Positions 1-6,451 of a stretch of 8,161 nt of DNA are shown one piece after another. The stretch is taken from positions 1 through 8,161 of the forward strand of contig JAFAWJ010000505.1 in NCBI GenBank assembly GCA_019242065.1, written 5' to 3'. The position numbers were made by a program, and so were the translations under genes. Source of the DNA: Chloroflexota bacterium. Its GTDB lineage: Bacteria > Chloroflexota > UBA6077 > CF-72. Below the pieces are notes generated by a model. The model searched no databases and was not told the DNA's origin. It was given only the letters and a program-made list of their open reading frames with translations. Every line of letters begins with the position of its first letter. Position 1 is the stretch's first letter.

Positions 1-95
1 CATCGAGCGGGACGGACGGCGGAGGTCAGAAGCTGCGATTATTTTCGCGTTCGAGCCGGGGACCAGCGTTCGCCCGTTGCTTGCTTACGCCTCCG

Positions 96-178
96 TAAAC
101 GTATGGGAAGTCTCGCAGGGGAGCACACTGACTCACGGTGTGAACCATCGGTTTGACAGCTCGGATGCTCGCAGACGT
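96..178 (+). repeat. Tandem direct repeat, copy 1
   Basis: This is the first copy of a diverged direct repeat. The core at 115-167 matches 202-254 at 50 of 53 positions, offset by 87 bp. Flanking matches extend it from TAAACGTA (96-103, offset 88) to CAGACGT (172-178, offset 87). The copy contains an imperfect dyad, TGACTCAC-GGT-GTGAACCA (129-147), and a perfect TTGACA box (153-158). No -10 box stands at a workable distance downstream: bases 176-183 read CGTGTCCC. It may be an upstream operator copy or a decayed duplicate promoter. Confidence 0.85.
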
Positions 179-183
179 GTCCC

Positions 184-265
184 TAAACGTACGAGAGTCT
201 TGCAGGGGAGCACCCTGACTCACCGTGTGAACCCTCGGTTTGACAGCTCGGATGCCGTCAGACGT
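184..265 (+). repeat. Tandem direct repeat, copy 2
   Basis: This is the second copy of the repeat. Its core at 202-254 differs from copy 1 at only three positions. The dyad core TCAC-N3-GTGA (220-230) and the TTGACA box (240-245) are kept. Unlike copy 1, it runs directly into a TATACT -10 box. The conserved dyad just upstream of the -35 suggests a regulator site, but no regulator is encoded in the window. Confidence 0.85.
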
Positions 266-270
266 ATACT
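240..270 (+). promoter_or_regulatory. Candidate sigma-70-type promoter of the aro operon
   Basis: A perfect -35 hexamer TTGACA lies at 240-245. A near-consensus -10 TATACT (5 of 6) lies at 265-270. The 19-bp spacer is longer than the usual 17, which weakens the call. The predicted start of transcription is around 277-281, practically at the ATG (281) of the leader peptide, so the transcript could begin leaderless. No better promoter is visible between here and the aroF gene. Confidence 0.5.
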
Positions 271-280
271 CGCGGCCAGA

Positions 281-343
281 ATGAGGCAGCAGGGCTACTC
301 GTATTCGTTTATGTCCCGCGTGACGGGGCGGCGGCGACGCTAG
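281..343 (+). CDS. Putative aromatic leader peptide (20 aa) of the aro operon
   Basis: This short frame starts with ATG at 281 and stops with TAG at 341-343. It encodes 20 residues with the run Gly-Tyr-Ser-Tyr-Ser-Phe at residues 5-10 and four arginines at the end. Three aromatic codons (TAC 296, TAT 302, TTT 308) lie within five consecutive codons, upstream of a terminator and a DAHP synthase gene. This is the hallmark of a leader peptide that senses charged Tyr/Phe tRNA. No Shine-Dalgarno sequence precedes it, but the predicted transcription start lies within about 4 bases of the ATG, so leaderless initiation is plausible. Stalling at the aromatic codons would cover segment 313-318, while termination at the TAG would cover 324-329; these are the two states a classical attenuator needs. 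The alternative is that these codons are the C-terminus of an undetected upstream gene, because the frame is open back to base 2. Confidence 0.5.
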   Translation: MRQQGYSYSFMSRVTGRRRR

Positions 344-390
344 CCTGGGCTTTGTCCTGTCACGCGTGAGCGGTCCCGAAACGGGCCGCT
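313..390 (+). promoter_or_regulatory. Candidate ribosome-mediated attenuator (alternative hairpins)
   Basis: Four segments can form three mutually exclusive stems. Segment 1 GTCCCG (313-318) pairs with segment 2 CGGGGC (324-329) around a 5-nt loop. Segment 2 can instead pair with segment 3 GTCCCG (373-378), an exact repeat of segment 1. That pairing can be extended by 331-332 with 370-371 and by ACGC (337-340) with GCGT (364-367). Segment 3 otherwise forms the terminator stem with segment 4 (382-389). The leader peptide overlaps segments 1 and 2. By the logic known from trp/phe attenuators, a ribosome stalled on Tyr/Phe codons frees segment 2 to sequester segment 3, and the operon is read. 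Assigned by eye; no folding energies were calculated. Confidence 0.5.
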
Positions 391-396
391 TTTTTT
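369..396 (+). terminator. Intrinsic terminator / attenuator upstream of aroF
   Basis: A G+C-rich stem pairs 369-378 with 382-390 over an AAA loop: nine base pairs with one bulged T at 374. It is followed at once by seven T residues (390-396). This is a textbook Rho-independent terminator. It lies between the candidate promoter and the aroF start codon, 31 bases before the ATG, so it must be bypassed if the operon is read from that promoter. It could alternatively end an unseen upstream transcript. Confidence 0.85.
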
Positions 397-411
397 GTGG
401 TCTGAAAACAC

Positions 412-417
412 AAGGAG
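412..417 (+). promoter_or_regulatory. Ribosome binding site of aroF
   Basis: AAGGAG at 412-417 sits 10 bases before the ATG at 428. It is the best Shine-Dalgarno match in the operon and decides the start of the DAHP synthase gene against the TTG at 395. The terminator U-tract ends just upstream at 396, so the site lies on the mRNA only if the terminator is bypassed. Confidence 0.8.
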
Positions 418-427
418 AACGCACCCC

Positions 428-1491
<1,064 letters not shown>

Positions 1492-1495
<4 letters not shown>

Positions 1496-2802
1496 CCTCG
1501 CTTATGGCGCCGGCCGAGCGGTCCGTCGCCGCCGCGCGCCGTATCCAGGGCACACTCCGCGTCCCCGGTGACAAGTCGATCTCGCACCGCGCCGCGCTGT
1601 TCAACGCCCTCGGCGACGGGCACGCCACGATCACCAACTTCTCGCCAGGGGCGGACTGCGGCTCGTCGCTGAGCTGCCTGCGCGGCCTTGGCGTGGAGAT
1701 CCAGCGCGACGGCGACCGCGTCGAGTTGACCGGCCGCGGGCTCCACGGGCTCGCCGAACCCATGGACGTGCTCGACTGCGGCAACTCGGGGACGACTATG
1801 CGCCTGCTGAGCGGCATGCTGGCGGGGGCCGGTGTATTTGCGGTGCTGACGGGTGACGGCTCACTGCGACGTCGACCGATGGCCCGCATCGTCGAGCCAT
1901 TGCGTGAAGCTGGCGCGCACATCGACGCGCGCGACGGCGGGCGGCTGCCGCCCCTGGCCATCTCGCCGGTGGGACGCTTGCGGGCGGTCGAACATCGTCC
2001 GTCGGTAGCGAGCGCCCAGGTGAAGTCCGCCTTGCTGCTGTCGGGACTGTTTGCCGACGGGCCGACGCGGGTGGTGGAACGCGCGGCGACGCGAGACCAC
2101 ACGGAGCGGCTGCTGCGGGCGATGGGCGCCGAGATGTCGTCAGAAGGGCTGCGCGTGACCGTGACGCCGCCTGACAGTCTCAGGTGTGTCGACGTGCAGG
2201 TGCCGGGCGACTTCTCGTCGGCGGCGTTCTGGCTGGTCCTCGGGGTGCTGCACCCGTCGGCGGAGATCCGTATAGACAATGTGGGGCTCAATCCGACGCG
2301 GACCGGCCTGTTGACGATTCTGGAGCGCATGGGCGCGCGCGTCGAGCTGCAAAACCAGCGGGACGTGGCCGGCGAACCGGCGGCGGATCTGGTGGCGAAG
2401 TCCAGCGAGCTGCGCGGGACGACGGTGGAGGGCGACCTGGTGCCGCTGGCCATCGACGAGATCTCACTGGTGGCGCTCCTGGGCTTGTATGCCGAGGGCG
2501 AGACGGTGGTCCGCGACGCGTCGGAGCTGCGGGCCAAAGAGTCGGACCGGCTGGCGGTCGTCGCCGACGGGCTGGCGGCGCTGGGCGGCGATATCGCGGC
2601 GACCGAGGACGGATGGCGGGTGCGCCGCTCGACGCTCGAGCGCGGTGTGGCGGACAGTCAAGGGGACCATCGCATGGCGATGCTCTTCGCGCTGGCGGGG
2701 ACGGTGGGCGCGGGGGCGGAGATCGCGGGCGCGGAGAGCGTGGCGATCTCGTATCCCAGCTTCTGGGCCGATCTGGAACGCGTCACACAAACAGGTTTAT
2801 GA
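1492..2802 (+). CDS. aroA: 3-phosphoshikimate 1-carboxyvinyltransferase (EPSP synthase)
   Basis: This enzyme transfers the enolpyruvyl group of PEP to shikimate 3-phosphate, the sixth step of the pathway and the glyphosate target. It has 436 residues from the GTG, which overlaps the aroF stop as GTGA. An ATG at 1504 would give 432 residues; I prefer the GTG because every other junction here is an overlap. Diagnostic motifs are GDKSISHRA (26-34), the substrate-binding [11 protein letters not shown] (96-106), [10 protein letters not shown] (121-130), [12 protein letters not shown] (175-186), [10 protein letters not shown] (238-247), NPTRTG (267-272), the catalytic DE pair of AIDEISL (320-326), ELRAKESDR (345-353) and GDHRMAM (391-397). 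GNSGTT resembles the Gram-positive form. The glycine equivalent to E. coli Gly96 is kept, and a leucine stands where E. coli has Pro101. Length is normal. Glyphosate response cannot be read from this alone. Confidence 0.96.
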
Positions 2803-3638
2803 CCCATCGTTGGGCGTGTTTGCTTGGCGAGCCCGTGGCGCACTCGCTTTCGCCGGCGCTCCACAACGCGGCCTTCGCGGCGCTCGGGATCGATGCCCAC
2901 TACGAGGCGCGGCTCGTCTCGTATGACGAGCTGCCCGACATGGTTCGACAGCTCAGGGCCAGCGACTGTCTCGGCGCCAACGTCACCGCGCCGCACAAGC
3001 AGGCGGTGATCCCGCTCGTCGACCAGCTCGGCGAGGAGGTGCACGCCCTCGGCGTCCTCAACACCATCGTCAACGTGGACGGCCGACTCGTCGCCGGCAA
3101 CACCGACGCCGCCGGCCTCGCGCGCTGGATGCGGCAGTCGCACATCGACCCGGCCGGCCACCCGGCCGTCGTCATTGGCGCGGGCGGTGCGGCCCGCTCG
3201 ACGGTCTGGGCCCTGGCCGACCTGGGGGCGACCGCGGTCGTGGTCCTCAATCGCACCGTCGAGCGCGCGCAGGCGCTGATCACCAGCCTGGAGCCGCATC
3301 TCAAGTCCGTCGACCTGATGTGGGGCAGCCTCGGCGAGGCGGCCGAGCCCGTTAGGCAGCCGTGGCGGATCGTCGTCAACGCCACCTCGCTCGGCCACCA
3401 CGGGTCGGCGCCTGAGGTGCACCCTAGCTGGTACAGTCCTGACAGCGTGGCCATCGAGCTGGCCTACAACCCGCCGATGACCCGGTTCATGGTCGCGGCG
3501 CGGGAGGCGGGCGCACGGGCCGAAAATGGACTCGGCATGCTATTGCATCAGGCTGCACTCGCGTTTGAGCGCTGGACGGGCGAGGCGCCGCCCATGGCTG
3601 TCTACGAAGCCGTCGTTCGCGAACGGGTAGGCGTATGA
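2799..3638 (+). CDS. aroE: Shikimate dehydrogenase (NADP+)
   Basis: This enzyme reduces 3-dehydroshikimate to shikimate with NADPH, the fourth step of the pathway. The protein has 279 residues, typical of AroE, starting at an ATG that overlaps the aroA stop as ATGA. The N-terminal substrate domain shows SLS (16-18) within AHSLSPALHNAAF, NVTAPHK (61-67) with catalytic Lys67, Asn88, and GNTDAAG (100-106) with catalytic Asp103. The Rossmann domain follows with VIGAGGAARS (125-134), the NADP-type NRT (151-153) and NATSLG (194-199). The C-terminal GLGMLLHQAALAF (244-256) supplies the substrate-binding glutamine Gln251. ELAYNPPMT (220-228) is a variant of the usual D-x-x-Y-x-P-x-x-T motif, with Glu for Asp. 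The shikimate-contacting residues point to AroE proper rather than the quinate-oriented YdiB branch, though substrate range is inferred. No clear ribosome binding site precedes it, so coupled translation is likely. Confidence 0.95.
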   Translation: MTHRWACLLGEPVAHSLSPALHNAAFAALGIDAHYEARLVSYDELPDMVRQLRASDCLGANVTAPHKQAVIPLVDQLGEEVHALGVLNTIVNVDGRLVAGNTDAAGLARWMRQSHIDPAGHPAVVIGAGGAARSTVWALADLGATAVVVLNRTVERAQALITSLEPHLKSVDLMWGSLGEAAEPVRQPWRIVVNATSLGHHGSAPEVHPSWYSPDSVAIELAYNPPMTRFMVAAREAGARAENGLGMLLHQAALAFERWTGEAPPMAVYEAVVRERVGV

Positions 3639-4819
3639 GCCTCGGACGACTGCGAGTGGTGACCGCGGGAGAGTCACACGGTCCGCAACTGACCATCATC
3701 GTCGAGAACCTGCCGGCCGGCATGCCGCTGCTCGCCGAAGACGTCGACGTCGATCTCGCTCGCCGGCAGCGGGGCTACGGCCGCGGCGGGCGGCAGCAGA
3801 TCGAGCACGACTGCGTCGAGTTCGTGGCCGGCGTGCGCCACGGTCGGACGATGGGCGGCCCTATCGCCATGGTGGTCAAGAACCGCGACTGGGCTAACTG
3901 GCAGGGCAAGATGGACATCGCGCCCGTGCCAGAACCGCCGCCGCCGGTGACGCGACTACGGCCGGGGCACGCGGACCTGGCGGGCGTCGTCAAGTTCGGG
4001 CTCGACGACGTGCGCGACGTGCTGGAACGCGCCAGCGCCCGCGAAACGGCCTCACGCGTCGCCGCCGGCGGGCTGGCCAAGGCCTTCTTGCGCCAGTTCG
4101 ACATCCAGGTGCGGAGTCACGTGCGGTCGATCGGGGCGGAGCGCGCCGAAGTGCCGGAGGAGCTGGCAGTGGCGCGCGACGGCGCGTCGCACGCGTGGTG
4201 GACGGCTGTCGACGAGTCGACGATCCGCACCGGCGACGCGGCGTTCGAGGAGGCCGCGATCGAGATGATCAAGTCGGCCCGCACCGCCGGCGACACACTC
4301 GGCGGCGTGTTCGAGGTGATCGCCTACGGAGTCCCGATCGGCCTGGGCACGTACGGACAGTGGGACGAACGGCTCGACGGTCGACTGGCGGCCGCGATCA
4401 TGAGCATTCAGTCGCTCAAGGGCGTCGAGATTGGCGACGCGTTCGCGAACGCGGGGCGCTTCGGCTCGCAGGCGCACGACGTGATCGACTACGACGCCAC
4501 CAGCGGCTGGTCGCGACCGACGAACCACGCGGGCGGACTGGAGGGCGGGGTCAGCAACGGCATGCCGCTCATCGTGCGTGGTGCGGCCAAACCGATCTCG
4601 ACGCTGATCAATCCGCTGCCTTCTGTGAATTACGCCACGCGTGAGCGGGACGTTGGCCACGTGGAACGCAGCGACGTCTGCGTGCTGCCGGCGGCGGGCG
4701 TCGTGGGCGAGGCCATGGTGGCGATCGTGGTGGCCGACGCGATGCGCGTGAAGTTCGGCGGCGACAGCCTCGACGAGGCGCTGTCCAACTTCCGCTCTTA
4801 TCTGGCCAACAGTGGATAA
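3635..4819 (+). CDS. aroC: Chorismate synthase
   Basis: This FMN-dependent enzyme converts EPSP to chorismate by 1,4-anti-elimination, the last step of the common pathway. The protein has 394 residues, the longer form usual in Actinobacteria and other Gram-positives (E. coli has about 360). The signatures are TAGESHGPQL (10-19), RRQRGYGRGGRQQIE (43-57), RPGHADL (109-115), ERASARETASR (131-141), IQSLKGVEIGDAF (258-270), GGLEGGVSNGMP (300-311) and RSDVCVLPAAGVV (345-357). The two conserved catalytic histidines are His15 and His112. The start overlaps the aroE stop as ATGA, and the stop overlaps aroK by 8 nt. The family needs reduced FMN; no flavin reductase is visible nearby, so it must come from elsewhere or be intrinsic (bifunctional enzymes are known, but no extra domain is seen here). 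Confidence 0.97.
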   Translation: MSLGRLRVVTAGESHGPQLTIIVENLPAGMPLLAEDVDVDLARRQRGYGRGGRQQIEHDCVEFVAGVRHGRTMGGPIAMVVKNRDWANWQGKMDIAPVPEPPPPVTRLRPGHADLAGVVKFGLDDVRDVLERASARETASRVAAGGLAKAFLRQFDIQVRSHVRSIGAERAEVPEELAVARDGASHAWWTAVDESTIRTGDAAFEEAAIEMIKSARTAGDTLGGVFEVIAYGVPIGLGTYGQWDERLDGRLAAAIMSIQSLKGVEIGDAFANAGRFGSQAHDVIDYDATSGWSRPTNHAGGLEGGVSNGMPLIVRGAAKPISTLINPLPSVNYATRERDVGHVERSDVCVLPAAGVVGEAMVAIVVADAMRVKFGGDSLDEALSNFRSYLANSG

Positions 4820-5375
4820 TCTCATCCTGGTTGGCTTCAGTTGCAGCGGCAAAACCACGCTGGGACGCAACGTCGCCCGGCGGCTGCGGCTGGCGTTTGT
4901 CGACAGTGACCGGCTCATCGAGGAGATGACCGGTCGGACCATCCCCGAGATTTTCCGCGACGACGGCGAGGCCGCCTTTCGGGTCGCCGAACGCGCGGCG
5001 CTCGATCGCATTCTGGAGCAGCGCAACCAGGTCGTCAGTACGGGTGGGGGCGCGTTCGTCGACGCGGACAACCGACGGCGGCTGCGCGAGGGCAACCTGG
5101 TGATTCACCTGCAAGTGCGGCCTGAAACCGTTGTCGACCGGCTCAGGAACAGCCGCTCGGGGCGGCCCAGGCCGCTGCTTGACAGTCCTGATCCGCTCAC
5201 GCGGGTGGTGCAGCTCATGGCAGACCGGCGCGAGGCGTATTCGGCGGCGCACGTCACCATTGGGGTCGACGATCGCACGCGATACGAGCTGGTGGGAGAG
5301 CTGCGGCGACGCTGGTTGGCGTGGCAGCGCACGCGCCAGGGCCGCTCAGCAGCGGCGGCCGTGGCGCGCCGATGA
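4812..5375 (+). CDS. aroK: Shikimate kinase
   Basis: This enzyme phosphorylates shikimate at O-3 with ATP, the fifth step of the pathway. It has 187 residues from a GTG that lies inside the end of aroC (8-nt overlap, GTGGATAA). That start puts the Walker A motif GFSCSGKT at residues 8-15, as in the family. DSD (31-33) corresponds to the Mg/shikimate-binding aspartates, and FR (56-57) carries the shikimate-binding arginine. STGGGAF (76-82) is the glycine-rich shikimate loop, and RPRPLL (118-123) is the ATP lid. DRREAYSAAH (138-147) matches the conserved C-terminal motif. The last 15 or so residues form an Arg/Ala-rich tail beyond the usual length of about 170. No Shine-Dalgarno sequence precedes the GTG, so translation probably depends on ribosomes finishing aroC. 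Confidence 0.95.
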   Translation: MDNLILVGFSCSGKTTLGRNVARRLRLAFVDSDRLIEEMTGRTIPEIFRDDGEAAFRVAERAALDRILEQRNQVVSTGGGAFVDADNRRRLREGNLVIHLQVRPETVVDRLRNSRSGRPRPLLDSPDPLTRVVQLMADRREAYSAAHVTIGVDDRTRYELVGELRRRWLAWQRTRQGRSAAAAVARR

Positions 5376-6451
5376 CACTCGCCACACGTGGGCTACGAGC
5401 CGGGGGGCGCGAGGTGCCACTCCTCGCGGGGCCTGGGGCGCTGGCCGAGCTGCCGCGGGCGCTCGAATCCGCCGGCTTCGATGGGCGGCTCTTCGTCATC
5501 GCGGATAGCTACGCCCTCGACCTGCACCGCGCGGCCATCCAGGACGTGCTCAGCACGGCCCCTGTCCTCTCAATCAGTGGCCGCGAAGAGGACAAGACCC
5601 TCGACAACGTCTCCCACGTCTGGGACTGGCTGATCGATAACGGCGCCCAACGCCGCGACGCGCTGCTGGCCTTTGGCGGCGGCGTCGTCTGCGACCTGGT
5701 CGGCTTCGCCGCCGCGAGCTATCTACGCGGTGTCGGGCTGGTCAACGTACCGACCACCTTGCTAGCTCAGGTCGACGCGTCGGTCGGCGGCAAGACCGGC
5801 GTCAATCACGCCCGCGGCAAGAACCTGATCGGCGCCTTTTATCAACCGCTGTGCGTCGTGGCCGACACCGGCCTGCTGGCGACGCTGTCGCCGCGCGCGT
5901 TCGCGGCCGGGATGGCCGAGGTGGCCAAGATCGGCATGATCCTGGACGTGGACCTGTTCGAGCGTCTGGAGCGCGTCGCGCCCGACCTGTCAGCGCAGGA
6001 CGCCGAGGCCCTGGCGCCGCTGGTCGCGCGGTCGATCGAGCTGAAGGCCGAGATCGTCGAGCGTGACGAACGCGAGTCAGGCGATCGCATGCTGCTCAAC
6101 TACGGACACACCGTGGGTCACGCGCTCGAAGCCAGCGCCGGCTACGGCACGCTGCTGCACGGCGAGGCGGTGTCGGTGGGCATGCAGGCGGCGGCGACCA
6201 TCGCCCGGCGCATGGGCATGCTCGGGCCCGACGCGGTCCAGCGCCAGACCGCCCTGCTCGAGGCGCTGCGCCTGCCACTGGAGTGGCCGGCGACGCCCGA
6301 CGAGATCATCGGGCGCTTGAGTCTCGATAAAAAGCGCGCTGGCAGTCGTCAGCGCTGGGTGCTGGCCGACCGAATTGGTGCCGGCCGCGTTCGCGACGAC
6401 GTGCCGGCTGAGATCGTCCTCGAGGCAGTAAGCTCGATCACGCTGCGATGA
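5372..6451 (+). CDS. aroB: 3-dehydroquinate synthase
   Basis: This enzyme cyclises DAHP to 3-dehydroquinate using NAD+ and a divalent metal, the second step of the pathway. It has 359 residues from the ATG that overlaps the aroK stop as ATGA. Conserved blocks are GREEDKTL (70-77), FGGGVVCDLVGFAAASYLRG (101-120), VPTTLLAQVDASVGGKTGVN (126-145), GKNLIGAFYQP (149-159), AGMAEVAK (179-186), LNYGHTVGHALE (242-253) and LHGEAVSVGM (262-271). Predicted zinc ligands are Glu183, His246 and His263. LDKKR (318-322) matches the C-terminal phosphate-binding lysine motif. Length is typical. Aminoshikimate- or cyclitol-type sugar phosphate cyclases share the fold, but the motifs and the aro neighbours support AroB. 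In many Actinobacteria aroQ follows here; in this window an LCP gene follows instead. Confidence 0.96.
   Translation: MTLATRGLRAGGREVPLLAGPGALAELPRALESAGFDGRLFVIADSYALDLHRAAIQDVLSTAPVLSISGREEDKTLDNVSHVWDWLIDNGAQRRDALLAFGGGVVCDLVGFAAASYLRGVGLVNVPTTLLAQVDASVGGKTGVNHARGKNLIGAFYQPLCVVADTGLLATLSPRAFAAGMAEVAKIGMILDVDLFERLERVAPDLSAQDAEALAPLVARSIELKAEIVERDERESGDRMLLNYGHTVGHALEASAGYGTLLHGEAVSVGMQAAATIARRMGMLGPDAVQRQTALLEALRLPLEWPATPDEIIGRLSLDKKRAGSRQRWVLADRIGAGRVRDDVPAEIVLEAVSSITLR

Larger units (their letters stand above)
1..280. other. Upstream intergenic region with no confident gene
   Basis: I see no recognisable protein in this stretch. Plus-strand frame 2 is open from base 2 to the TAG at 341-343, so an upstream gene ending at 343 cannot be strictly excluded. 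However, the third codon positions in that frame are only about two-thirds G/C, while the aro genes are visibly much richer. The frame also runs through a tandem duplication of 87 bp (29 codons), which keeps both strands open by construction. The translation shows no family motif. Base composition is clearly less GC-rich than in the genes, as expected of a regulatory region. The main contents are the two repeats and the promoter listed separately. Confidence 0.6.

Noticed and set aside
124..142. CACAC/GTGTG hairpin as a structured RNA in the repeat
   Set aside because: The pairing is broken in copy 2 (CACCC) without compensating change, so it is not supported as a conserved RNA stem.
96..265. 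CRISPR array or mobile-element terminal repeats
   Set aside because: There are only two long, adjacent, diverged direct copies, with no short regular repeats, unique spacers, inverted ends or transposase.
360..369. Perfect palindrome TCACGCGTGA
   Set aside because: It overlaps the edge of the terminator stem and is only 10 bp long. It has similar TCAC/GTGA arms to the upstream dyads but different spacing, so I cannot support it as a separate operator.
395..427. TTG start extending the DAHP synthase by 11 residues
   Set aside because: It begins inside the terminator T-tract and has no ribosome binding site. The ATG at 428 has AAGGAG ten bases upstream and matches the usual N-terminus.
2184..3638. 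Extended in-frame start for aroE inside aroA (484 residues)
   Set aside because: The added part is Gly/Arg-rich out-of-frame translation of aroA. The ATG at 2799 gives the normal AroE N-terminus and an ATGA junction.
5321..5371. Earlier start for aroB, 17 codons upstream
   Set aside because: It would lie inside the aroK tail with no ribosome binding site. The ATG at 5372 fits the family length and the ATGA pattern.
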